Shown here piece by piece: positions 40,521-48,805 of a stretch of DNA of 48,805 nucleotides. The notes beneath the pieces were generated by a model, which did not search any database, was not told the origin of the DNA, and worked only from the letters and a program-made list of their open reading frames with translations. Numbering within the stretch: position 1 is the stretch's first letter; each line of letters opens with the position of its first letter. The stretch comes from Pseudomonadota bacterium (lineage in GTDB: Bacteria; Pseudomonadota; Alphaproteobacteria; Rhizobiales; Beijerinckiaceae). The stretch spans positions 1-48,805 of the forward strand of contig JAEWKH010000092.1 of the NCBI GenBank assembly GCA_023386155.1, read 5' to 3'. A program made the translations under genes and the position numbers.

Positions 40521-41789
40521 TCAGTCCAGCCAGGCCGGAATCCGATCGAGCCCGATCAGCGCGTCATAGGTCGGGCGCGGGCGCACCACGGCGTGATCGT
40601 GGCCGCGCACGAGCACCTCGGGCACGAGGGGCCGGGTGTTGTAGGTGCTGGCCTGAACAGCCCCGTAGGCGCCGGCCGTCATGATGGCGATGAGGTCGCC
40701 GGCCCTGACGGCCGGCATGTCGCGGGACAGGGCGAGATAATCGCCGGTCTCGCAGACGGGTCCGACCACGTCGGCGACGATGCGGGGCGTGTCGGGCGAA
40801 GCCTCGACGACCGGCTTGATATCGTGATGGGCTTCGTAGAGCGTCGGGCGGATGAGATCGTTCATGGCCGCGTCGACGATGACGAAGGGCTTGTCGGCGC
40901 CCTGCTTGACGTAGATCACCCGGGCGATGAGCACGCCCGCATTGCCGGCGATCATGCGGCCCATCTCGAACACGAGCTTGAGGCCGAGATCCTTGGTGTG
41001 GCGCTTGATGATCGCCGCGTAGGCCTGCGGATCGGGCGGGGGCTCGTTGTCCTCGCGATAGGGCACGCCGAGGCCGCCGCCGAGATCGATGTGATGCAGC
41101 CTGTGTCCGTCGGCCATCAGGTCGCGGGCAAGCTCGGCCAGAAGGGCGGCCGCGTTGTCGTAAGGGGCGAGATCCGTGATCTGGCTGCCGATATGCATGT
41201 CGACGCCGGTGACCTCGATCCCCTTCAGCGCCGCCGCCCGGGCATAGACCTCGCGGGCGCGGGCGATGGGGATGCCGAACTTGTTCTCGGACTTGCCGGT
41301 CGAGATCTTGGCATGGGTCTTGGCGTCCACGTCCGGGTTGATGCGGATCGACACGGGAGCGCGGACGCCCTTGGACAGCGCAACCTCGGACAGCGCCTCG
41401 AGCTCCGGCTCGGATTCCACGTTGAAGCACAGGATGCCGCTGTCGAGCGCGAAGGCCATCTCGTCCTTCGTCTTGCCGACGCCGGAGAACACGATGCGAC
41501 CGCCCGGCACGCCGGCAGCCAGCGCCCGGCGCAGCTCGCCCCCGGACACGATGTCCATGCCGGCCCCGAGACGGCTCAAGGTCTTCAGCACGGCCTGGTT
41601 GGAATTGGCCTTCATGGCGTAGCAGACGAGGGCGTCCGTATCGGCGAAAGCCTCGGCGAAGACCCTGTAGTGACGCTCCAGGGTGGCGGAGGAATAGCAA
41701 TAGAACGGGGTCCCGACCTCGTCCGCGAGTCGGCGCAGATCGACGTCCTCCGCGTGGAGGACGCCGTCACGATAGGCAAAATGGTGCAT
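40521..41789 (-). CDS. lysA: Diaminopimelate decarboxylase
   Basis: LysA makes L-lysine from meso-diaminopimelate. The 422-residue protein has the PLP lysine Lys60 in CYAMKAN, HIGSQI, the phosphate-binding GGGLGVPY, EMGRMIAGNAG and the active-site Cys in GPVCETGD. The lptM-type gene ends nine bases upstream on the same strand, an arrangement conserved in many proteobacteria. The start has a weak site, but residue 1 matches the family N-terminus. Confidence 0.97.
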   Translation of the reverse strand: MHHFAYRDGVLHAEDVDLRRLADEVGTPFYCYSSATLERHYRVFAEAFADTDALVCYAMKANSNQAVLKTLSRLGAGMDIVSGGELRRALAAGVPGGRIVFSGVGKTKDEMAFALDSGILCFNVESEPELEALSEVALSKGVRAPVSIRINPDVDAKTHAKISTGKSENKFGIPIARAREVYARAAALKGIEVTGVDMHIGSQITDLAPYDNAAALLAELARDLMADGHRLHHIDLGGGLGVPYREDNEPPPDPQAYAAIIKRHTKDLGLKLVFEMGRMIAGNAGVLIARVIYVKQGADKPFVIVDAAMNDLIRPTLYEAHHDIKPVVEASPDTPRIVADVVGPVCETGDYLALSRDMPAVRAGDLIAIMTAGAYGAVQASTYNTRPLVPEVLVRGHDHAVVRPRPTYDALIGLDRIPAWLD

Positions 41790-41798
41790 CGAAAAGGC

Positions 41799-42047
41799 CT
41801 AGAGCAGCGGATCGAGAATAAACGGCTTGTTCGGAATCGTGTAGCCCCGGCGCGCGCTTGCACGCGGCGTGCCGACCGGCGAGGGCAGGGTCGCGTCGCT
41901 CGTCGGAACCTGGGTCTGGGTCTCGGCCGCCTCCGCGGAGGCATCCGGCGGCGGCTCGAGCGCGCCACGGCGGCCGCAGGCGGTCAGACCGAGAACGAGG
42001 AGGCCCGCAACCAGGACCGCGCGGGAGAGAGACAGGCTGGACGACAT
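41799..42047 (-). CDS. lptM: LptM-like small lipoprotein
   Basis: The 82-residue protein has a lipoprotein signal peptide ending in the lipobox LTAC with Cys24, followed by GRRGALEPPP, the hallmark of the LptM/YifL group, which in E. coli assists assembly of the LptD/LptE lipopolysaccharide translocon in the outer membrane. The tail is longer than in YifL and ends with PNKPFILDPLL, as is usual in alphaproteobacteria. GGAG lies seven bases before the ATG. It is nine bases upstream of lysA and divergent from the TlpA gene. Confidence 0.85.
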   Translation of the reverse strand: MSSSLSLSRAVLVAGLLVLGLTACGRRGALEPPPDASAEAAETQTQVPTSDATLPSPVGTPRASARRGYTIPNKPFILDPLL

Positions 42048-42216
42048 TACAAGCTCCGAAACGTGGCCGCACCATAACTGGAAGTGTCCGCAGATGCGAG
42101 AGGCAAGGTGTGGACGGCGGCGGGCCGGGCGCTCTACGCGTTCGTGATCGACCGAACGGCCGCGCTTGCGCATTCGGGGCTTGAGGCTCGCGCCAAAAAG
42201 CGCCACATCACGGGCC

Positions 42217-42864
42217 ATGTCGAACGCATTGCAATCCCGGAAAAGCTGGCTTCTCGGTCTCGTGGCTCTCGGCGCCGTCGGCGCAGGTGCGGCCTGGTAC
42301 GGATTGGCGCCCCGCGATCCCATGGCGGCCGGCGTGGCCGAGTGCAAGGCCGCGCGGACGACGACGGAGCGCCTCAAGCCCCTCGCCAAGGGCGAGGTGG
42401 CGGCCGTCGGGGTGAGCAGCGCTCCGAAGCCGCCGCCCGTCATCGCCTTCACGGGCCCCGAGGGCCAGCCCATGAACCTCGCCGACTTCAAGGGCAAGAC
42501 GATCCTGGTCAACCTCTGGGCGACCTGGTGCGTGCCCTGCCGCGAGGAGATGCCGGCCCTCGACAGGCTCCAGACCGAGCTGGGCGGCCCCGACTTCCAG
42601 GTCGTGGCCATCAACGTGGACACCCGCAACCGCGAGAAGCCGAAGGCCTGGCTGCAGGAGAACGGGATCACGAACCTGGCCTATCACGCCGATCCGGAAG
42701 GCAAGCTGCTGCAGGTGCTGCAGAAATCCGGCCATGTGGTCGGCCTGCCGACCACCTTCGTGGTCGATCCTTCAGGCTGCGAGGTCGCCCTGCTGAAGGG
42801 GCCGGCCGAATGGTCCTCGCCCGATGCCGTCACCTTCATGAAGGCGGCTCTGGGGCGGAGTTAG
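42217..42864 (+). CDS. TlpA family thiol:disulfide oxidoreductase
   Basis: The 215-residue protein has an N-terminal membrane anchor (about 10-30) and a periplasmic thioredoxin-like domain with the active site Cys105-Val-Pro-Cys108 (WATWCVPCREEMP). It probably keeps cysteines of cytochrome oxidase CuA or cytochrome c apoproteins reduced, as TlpA does in Bradyrhizobium. Position divergent from lptM-lysA is conserved in this order. The ATG at 42217 is chosen because it leaves a normal anchor; no strong ribosome-binding site is seen. Its stop overlaps by four bases the end of the convergent unknown gene. Confidence 0.92.
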   Translation: MSNALQSRKSWLLGLVALGAVGAGAAWYGLAPRDPMAAGVAECKAARTTTERLKPLAKGEVAAVGVSSAPKPPPVIAFTGPEGQPMNLADFKGKTILVNLWATWCVPCREEMPALDRLQTELGGPDFQVVAINVDTRNREKPKAWLQENGITNLAYHADPEGKLLQVLQKSGHVVGLPTTFVVDPSGCEVALLKGPAEWSSPDAVTFMKAALGRS

Positions 42865-43178
42865 GCCGGAAACGCTCCGCCGCCGTCCGGGACGCCGATC
42901 GTGCCGGAAAAGGCCGGCTTCGAGAGCCGCCACGGCCGGTCCATGGCCTGCCGGGCCTCGCCGCGCTGGAGCCGGCGCGGCGTGCCGTCGGCGAGAATCT
43001 CCTCGATCACCAGGAAGCCGAGGGCCTGCAGCATGACGGCCGCCGTCTTGGTGGCCCGGTCATCCGCCCGGATGGCGAGCGAACCGGCGGCATAGATCCG
43101 CTCCATCAGGCTCCTGGGGTGATGGGTCACGGCCTTGCGCGGCTTGAAGGCAACGACGTTCGTCTCGGGTTCGATCAT
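42861..43178 (-). CDS. Conserved hypothetical protein, 105 residues
   Basis: No family is recognised. The protein begins MIEPETNVVAFKPRK and has a central helical part (SLMERIYAAGSLAIRADDRATKTAA in two helices) followed by LGFLVIEEILADGTPRRL, which reads as strands. No signal peptide or membrane helix is present. The ATG at 43178 follows AAGGGG eight bases upstream, which supports it as a real gene. It ends inside the last codons of tlpA, tail-to-tail. An imperfect palindrome at 43211-43246 lies upstream and may be its operator. Confidence 0.7.
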   Translation of the reverse strand: MIEPETNVVAFKPRKAVTHHPRSLMERIYAAGSLAIRADDRATKTAAVMLQALGFLVIEEILADGTPRRLQRGEARQAMDRPWRLSKPAFSGTIGVPDGGGAFPA

Positions 43179-43210
43179 GGAACAGCCCCTTCTCACCGCT
43201 CCTTGTTATT

Positions 43211-43246
43211 CTGTGTTGAGCGGCATTTCTGTTGTGTTCAGCACAG
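43211..43246. promoter_or_regulatory. Imperfect palindrome upstream of the hypothetical gene
   Basis: CTGTGTTGAGC (43211-43221) and GTTCAGCACAG (43236-43246) form an inverted repeat with two mismatches in eleven positions and 14 bases between the arms. It lies 33 bases upstream of the minus-strand ATG at 43178, where an operator or activator site would be expected, and just beside the family A repeat. A regulator is not known. Confidence 0.35.
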
Positions 43247-43247
43247 T

Positions 43248-43402
43248 TTAGAGCATCGGACCCAAAAGTGGACTTGCACTTTTGGGTCCGATGCTTCCTC
43301 TCTTGGCTGGCGCATCGTTCAAAATGGACCCTGAGGGCCGCGTCAGCGAAAACCGGATCCACTTTTCGCTGGCGCGGCCCGCTGGGTCCGCACGATGCGC
43401 TA
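43248..43402. repeat. Family A palindromic repeat, longest copy
   Basis: The first module is TTTAGAGCATCGG, CCCAAAAGTGG, CACTTTTGGG and CCGATGC. The second begins TCTTGGCTGGCGCATCG and contains an extended stem, GGGCCGCGTCAGCGAAAA against TTTTCGCTGGCGCGGCCC with one mismatch, around CCGGATCCAC, then CGATGCGC. It separates the hypothetical gene from the grxD terminator. Confidence 0.85.
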
Positions 43403-43465
43403 TTGTGCCGGAAACTGAGCCGTTCAAGGAATGCGACATATGACGCCCCTCGATTGCGGGGGCGC

Positions 43466-43496
43466 ATGAAAAAAGGCGGGGCAAGCGCCCCGCCTT
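43466..43496 (-). terminator. Rho-independent terminator of grxD
   Basis: Read on the minus strand, AAGGCGGGGC (complement of 43487-43496) and GCCCCGCCTT (complement of 43473-43482) form a perfect 10-bp stem with a four-base loop, followed by a run of T. It lies 25 bases after the grxD stop and is the clearest intrinsic terminator in the window. Confidence 0.92.
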
Positions 43497-43520
43497 GTTT
43501 ATTCGGGAAATGAGCCCGCC

Positions 43521-43856
43521 TCAGGCGCTCTGCTGGACCTGGATGCCCTTATCGGCGAAGAGCTGCTGCAGCTCACCGGCCTGGAACATCTCGCGGGTGA
43601 TGTCGCAGCCGCCGACGAACTCGCCCTTCACGTAGAGCTGGGGAATGGTCGGCCAGTTGGAATAATCCTTGATGCCCTGCCGGATGGTCTCGTCCTCGAG
43701 CACGTTGACCCCCTTGTAGGGCACGCCGAGATAGTTGAGGATCTGGACCACCTGTCCCGAGAACCCGCACATGGGGAATTGCGGCGTGCCCTTCATGAAC
43801 AGCACGACGTCGTTGGACTTCACTTCATTCTCGATGATCTGGTTGGCGTCAGCCAT
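43521..43856 (-). CDS. grxD: Monothiol glutaredoxin, Grx4/GrxD family
   Basis: The 111-residue protein has the CGFS active site with Cys30 (FPMCGFSGQ), the WPTIPQLYVKGEFVGGCDI glutathione-binding region and the usual length. Such proteins bind a [2Fe-2S] cluster with glutathione and hand it on, often as a heterodimer with a BolA protein, which is encoded just upstream. AAGGAG lies before the ATG at 43856. The terminator at 43466-43496 ends the transcript that probably begins with purine genes or bolA. Confidence 0.97.
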   Translation of the reverse strand: MADANQIIENEVKSNDVVLFMKGTPQFPMCGFSGQVVQILNYLGVPYKGVNVLEDETIRQGIKDYSNWPTIPQLYVKGEFVGGCDITREMFQAGELQQLFADKGIQVQQSA

Positions 43857-43899
43857 GGAATTCTCCTTCGTCCCGACGGTCAAGGCGCCGGGCTGCGTC

Positions 43900-44136
43900 T
43901 CAATTGTCGGGTGCCAGCGTCGTCAATGCAAGGGCATGCAGCGTGCCCCCCATGCGGCCTTGCAGCGCTGCATAGACCATCTGGTGCTGCTGAACCCGTG
44001 ACTTGCCCTTGAAGGCCGAGGACGTGACGGTGGCGGCGTAGTGGTCGCCGTCGCCCGCCAGGTCCTTGATCTCGACCACGGCATCCGGCAGGGCGGCCTT
44101 GATCATGCTCTCGATGTCATGGGCATTCATTGGCAT
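43900..44136 (-). CDS. BolA family protein
   Basis: The 78-residue protein has the BolA fold pattern: helix-forming IESMIKAALPDA, strand VVEIKDLAGDGDHYAATV, the conserved SSAFKGKSRVQQHQMVYAAL helix with its central His, and the final LHALALTTLAP strand. With glutaredoxin 43 bases downstream it forms the Grx-BolA pair used in iron-sulfur cluster transfer or iron sensing. GAGGAG precedes the ATG. purL ends 12 bases upstream, so all three are probably cotranscribed. Confidence 0.95.
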   Translation of the reverse strand: MPMNAHDIESMIKAALPDAVVEIKDLAGDGDHYAATVTSSAFKGKSRVQQHQMVYAALQGRMGGTLHALALTTLAPDN

Positions 44137-44148
44137 GGATCAAACTCC

Positions 44149-46359
<2,211 letters not shown>

Positions 46360-46380
46360 CGGGGTCTCGCTTCTTTCACC

Positions 46381-46398
46381 CTCTCCCGAGCGGGAGAG
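46381..46398. repeat. Short perfect hairpin before purL
   Basis: CTCTCCCG and CGGGAGAG form an 8-bp perfect stem with a two-base loop, 22 bases upstream of the purL ATG on the minus strand. In this position it could affect purL translation or mark a remnant of a palindromic repeat like those at the right edge. Confidence 0.55.
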
Positions 46399-46449
46399 AG
46401 AATGGACAATCAGGTGTCCTCAACATCTGACCGGAAAAGCGCCGGCAGC

Positions 46450-46556
46450 CCTCCTCCCCCTTGTGGGGAGGAGTTGGAGGTGGGGGTGTGAGCACTGAGC
46501 TGGACTAGCGTAACGCCAGCACCCCCACCCTGACCCTCCCCACAAGGGGGAGGGGA
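46450..46556. repeat. Family B long palindromic repeat between purQ and purL
   Basis: The element starts with CCTCCTCCCCCTTGTGGGG and ends with CCCTCCCCACAAGGGGGAGG, so its ends pair. The interior carries GGTGGGGGTGTGAGC and AGCACCCCCACC, which also pair, around CTGGACTAGCGT. It matches the element at 48518-48624 along its length. It lies between purQ and purL, which are normally close together. Confidence 0.88.
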
Positions 46557-46604
46557 AATGCGTCATATTCCTTATCCGTGGGGCGCCTCATCCCCGCCGT
46601 TGCA

Positions 46605-47303
46605 TCAAGAGGCTTTCGAAAAACTCGACACGAGGCTCTCGAACAGGCCGCGCCCATCGGTGCCGCCCACGAGGTCTTCGATCAGGTTTTCCGGGTGGGG
46701 CATCATGCCGAGCACGTTGAGCTTGGTCGAATAGATGCCGGCGATCGCATTCATGGAGCCGTTGCGGTTGGCGTCCTGCGTGATGTGGCCCTGCGCGTCG
46801 GAATAGCGGAAGGCCACCAGCCCTTCGCCTTCGAGGCGCTTCAGGGTTTCCTCATCGGCCGTGTAGTTGCCCTCGCCATGGGCCACGCAGACATCGATGG
46901 CCTGGCCCTTGGCATAGGCCCGGGTGAAGGCGGTGTCGTTGCGCTCGACGCGCAGGAACTGGCGGTGGCAGATGAACTTGAGGTTGGCGTTGCGCATCAG
47001 GATGCCGGGGAGAAGCCCGGATTCGCACAGGATCTGGAAGCCGTTGCAGATGCCGAGCACGAGGCCGCCCCGTGCCGCATGGGCGCGAACCGCATCCATC
47101 ACGGTGGCGCGTCCGGCAATGGCGCCGCAGCGCAGGTAATCGCCGTAGGAGAAGCCGCCGGGCAGGACCACGAGGTCCGTGCCCTTCGGCAGCTCGGTCT
47201 CGGCGTGCCAGACCTTCTCCGCCTGGGAGCCGGCCTGCTTGAGCGCCCGCAGCACATCGCCTTCGCGATTGGAGCCGGGGAAGACGATGACGGCAGATTT
47301 CAT
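46605..47303 (-). CDS. purQ: Phosphoribosylformylglycinamidine synthase subunit PurQ
   Basis: PurQ is the glutaminase subunit that supplies ammonia to PurL. The 232-residue class I amidotransferase has the nucleophile Cys86 in GICNGFQ, LPGGFSYGDYLR near 48-59, and the His-Glu part of the triad in MMPHPEN near the C-terminus. GAGG precedes the ATG. purS lies seven bases upstream, so the two are cotranscribed. Confidence 0.98.
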   Translation of the reverse strand: MKSAVIVFPGSNREGDVLRALKQAGSQAEKVWHAETELPKGTDLVVLPGGFSYGDYLRCGAIAGRATVMDAVRAHAARGGLVLGICNGFQILCESGLLPGILMRNANLKFICHRQFLRVERNDTAFTRAYAKGQAIDVCVAHGEGNYTADEETLKRLEGEGLVAFRYSDAQGHITQDANRNGSMNAIAGIYSTKLNVLGMMPHPENLIEDLVGGTDGRGLFESLVSSFSKAS

Positions 47304-47310
47304 GGAAGCC

Positions 47311-47550
47311 TCACGCGATCTCGACGCGGTAATTCTCGATGACGGTGTTGGCGAGAAGCTTCTCGCAGGCGGCCTTGAGGGCGGCTTCGGCCTTGGCCCT
47401 GTCGGCTGTGCCGAGCTCGATGTCGAAGACCTTGCCCTGGCGCACGCCGTCGATGCCCTCGACGCCGAGGGACTTGAGCGCGCCCTCGATGGCCTTGCCT
47501 TGGGGGTCGAGAACGCCGTTCTTCAGGGTCACGGTGACACGCGCTTTCAT
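47311..47550 (-). CDS. purS: Phosphoribosylformylglycinamidine synthase subunit PurS
   Basis: PurS, 79 residues, bridges PurQ and PurL and helps channel ammonia. It has the family pattern MKARVTVTLKNGVLDPQGKAI (start and first strand), VRQGKVFDIEL, and a final strand NYRVEIA. The ATG at 47550 begins the family N-terminus, with GAGG before it; an in-frame extension upstream is unsupported. The purC gene that often precedes purS is not present in this window. Confidence 0.95.
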   Translation of the reverse strand: MKARVTVTLKNGVLDPQGKAIEGALKSLGVEGIDGVRQGKVFDIELGTADRAKAEAALKAACEKLLANTVIENYRVEIA

Positions 47551-47671
47551 GGGGGCCTCGGGCTGTTGAGATTTGGCCAAGGCCATAAAGAATTTAGCCG
47601 CAGGAGACAACGGGCTTGAAGCACGATCCGGTGAAGTGGTGTCGCTTCACGGCAGGAACATGCGGAAACCG

Positions 47672-48211
47672 TCAGGAGCCGAGCTCCCGGGCGGCCACCG
47701 CGCGGGCTGTCTCGCGCACGGCGTCCGGTGCCTCGCCGATCACCAGGACGACATCGAGGTCGTCCCCGGAGCGCCGTCCGAAGGCGGCCCCGTAGGCCGG
47801 GCGCTTGCCGCCGTCGGCCGGAGCGAGGGCGATGGCAAAGCCCGGATAGGGCGCGTCCCCGAGACGCTCGACCGCAGCTTCGGTCCGCCCCGGCTTGTCC
47901 CGGCCCGCGGGGGAGCGCATCGCACGGGCCAGGCGCTCCGGATCCCTCAGGAGGGCTTCCGTGATCTGGGCGTCCCTGCCCGACAGGCGGATGACCCCGA
48001 CGATAAGGCCGGGCCCGCATGCAGGCGGGGCGCAGAAGGCCAGGGCAACCGGCTCGGCCCGGTCTTCGGCCAGCCATTTGCGTAGGGGCAGGGCATCCCA
48101 GGACGGGTCTACGGAGAGGCCGGCCACCTGGCGGGGAATATACCCGCAGCTGGCAACGCACAGGGCGAGGGCCAGAGGCAGGAGGCTGGAACGCAACAGG
48201 CGGATCGGCAT
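47672..48211 (-). CDS. Putative lipoprotein of unknown function
   Basis: The 179-residue protein has a lipoprotein signal (RLLRSSLLPLALALCVASC) with lipobox Cys22, so it is probably anchored in a membrane facing the periplasm. The mature part contains paired cysteines in FCAPPACGPG, GVIRLSGRDAQITEALLRD and a C-terminal DLDVVLVIGEAPDAVRETARAV segment; no family is recognised. The ATG at 48211 is chosen to start the signal peptide; in-frame codons upstream add polar residues. It lies about 120 bases before purS on the same strand. Codon use fits its neighbours. Confidence 0.72.
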   Translation of the reverse strand: MPIRLLRSSLLPLALALCVASCGYIPRQVAGLSVDPSWDALPLRKWLAEDRAEPVALAFCAPPACGPGLIVGVIRLSGRDAQITEALLRDPERLARAMRSPAGRDKPGRTEAAVERLGDAPYPGFAIALAPADGGKRPAYGAAFGRRSGDDLDVVLVIGEAPDAVRETARAVAARELGS

Positions 48212-48377
48212 GGCCCTATCTATGCGCGAAACGGGCTGCGAGGGAATGGGCAAGAGAGGCTGTCTCCGGCTCCTCCCTGAGCCTGTCGGTCTTCATGGTC
48301 AGCCTTGTGCGGGTCCTCCCGCTCGGATGGGGCGCTCTGCCACTCCCTCTCCGTCGCGGAGCGCAAGCGTTGTTTCC

Positions 48378-48456
48378 CTCCCCTCCCCTCTCAGGCCTGC
48401 CTGAGAGGGGCATCCTGTTGCCCAAGTCGGGAACACCCGACTTGCGATGGGGAGGG
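48378..48456. repeat. Nested palindrome with two inner hairpins
   Basis: Outer arms CCCTCCCC (from 48378) and GGGGAGGG (to 48456) enclose a perfect 12-bp stem CCCCTCTCAGGC (48385-48396) / GCCTGAGAGGGG (48399-48410) and an 8-bp stem AAGTCGGG (48424-48431) / CCCGACTT (48436-48443). It can fold into a three-way, cruciform-like structure. It is probably another dispersed repeat type. Confidence 0.75.
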
Positions 48457-48517
48457 GTGGCTGCGACAGCAGCCAGGGTGGGGGGTGGCACCAAACCTTT
48501 GTCAGTGAGGCGCTGTT

Positions 48518-48624
48518 TCCCTCCCCCTTGTGGGGAGGGATTAAGGGTGGGGGTGTGAGCGCTGGACTGGACCAGCGTGGCGCCGACACCCCCACCTCCC
48601 CCTCCTCCCCACAAGGGGGAGGAG
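48518..48624. repeat. Family B long palindromic repeat, second copy
   Basis: This copy begins CCCTCCCCCTTGTGGGGAGG and ends CCTCCCCACAAGGGGGAGG, with interior GGTGGGGGTGTGAGCGCT, CTGGACCAGCGT and CACCCCCACC. Apart from scattered changes it parallels the copy at 46450-46556. About 2 kb separates the two. Confidence 0.88.
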
Positions 48625-48665
48625 AGCTTCTCGGAGAGTCTCGGGATAATGTTCTCACTTTGTTC

Positions 48666-48694
48666 TTGACAGGCAGGGCAAGCTCGGCTATATC
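48666..48694 (+). promoter_or_regulatory. Near-consensus sigma-70 promoter
   Basis: TTGACA at 48666-48671 and TATATC at 48689-48694 are separated by 17 bases. No start codon with a ribosome-binding site follows before the window end. Instead, about 50 bases on, TCCTGCCGGACGG and CCGTCCGGGCAGGA form a long stem with one bulged base. The transcript may be a structured RNA or a leader of a gene beyond the edge. Confidence 0.7.
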
Positions 48695-48805
48695 GTTGCC
48701 TGTCCCCGCCCGGCGAGGGGCGCGCTCGCGAGGCGTCGCAGATGTCGGGGTGGGGATGCGGTCCTGCCGGACGGTGCACGCAGCCGTCCGGGCAGGAGGC
48801 CCTTG

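Larger units (their letters stand above)
48212..48805. other. Right-edge region of repeats and a promoter
   Basis: No gene is recognised in these 594 bases. The stretch 48340-48625 is dominated by GC-rich palindromes (family B and a nested palindrome), followed by a near-consensus promoter at 48666-48694 and a strong hairpin at about 48746-48787. Whatever the promoter serves lies at or beyond the window end. Confidence 0.6.

Overview
The window reads as a chromosome segment of an alphaproteobacterium of the order Hyphomicrobiales, most likely a Methylobacteriaceae member close to Microvirga. The basis is high GC with strongly GC-biased third codon positions, a NarL/FixJ-rich regulatory set, an EcfG-like sigma factor, a TIGR02302 protein followed by diaminopimelate decarboxylase and an LptM-type lipoprotein, a PduO-type adenosyltransferase near etfBA and a 3-hydroxybutyryl-CoA dehydrogenase, and a GCATCG...AAAAGTGG palindromic repeat of the kind scattered through genomes of this group. 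The genus is inference. No plasmid, phage, transposase, integrase or CRISPR feature was recognised.

Left part (1 to about 28.4 kb) looks accessory. Genes are loosely spaced and mostly regulatory, stress-related or catabolic: a secreted alpha/beta hydrolase, an AEC-type permease, a secreted protein with a ribbon-helix-helix-like tail, Dps, a membrane histidine kinase, an EcfG-like sigma factor, an aaeB/aaeX/aaeA-like efflux cassette, a Mn-type oxalate decarboxylase with a DUF1275 membrane protein, a 1837-residue Ser/Thr-kinase/AAA/GAF/PAS/histidine-kinase fusion, a FixJ-type response regulator, a second alpha/beta hydrolase paralogous to the first, an AraC regulator, an orphan receiver, a TetR regulator divergent from an SDR and a frameshifted metallo-beta-lactamase-fold gene, a cardiolipin synthase, a second frameshifted small secreted-protein gene, and a Tat-type haloperoxidase-like hydrolase.

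A tRNA-Leu(CAA) gene at 28419-28503 (minus) separates this from a compact, housekeeping right part. There one finds a YqaA-type membrane protein with DsbB, a D-threonine-aldolase-like PLP enzyme, an HNH nuclease, a DedA protein, hbd with etfA and etfB, a rhomboid protease, a cobalamin adenosyltransferase, a PagL-like lipid A deacylase, a HIG1-type small membrane protein, TIGR02302, lysA and lptM, a TlpA thioredoxin, a monothiol glutaredoxin with a BolA protein, purL, purQ, purS and a lipoprotein. The tRNA 3' end faces the accessory side, the usual orientation for an island edge, but no integrase or second att copy is visible.

The most striking features outside genes are palindromic repeat families. 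Family A (eight recognised copies) has hairpins built from GAGCATCGG, AAAAGTGG/CACTTTT and CGATGC; two copies contribute the stop codon of the adjacent gene. Family B (two copies of about 107 bp) has CCTCCCCCTTGTGGGGAGG-type ends, one copy lying between purQ and purL. The right edge carries a further nested palindrome and then a near-consensus sigma-70 promoter leading into a strong hairpin cut by the window end. A nested palindromic operator sits between the TetR and SDR genes. Two genes within 2.7 kb each need a single inserted base to restore the reading frame.
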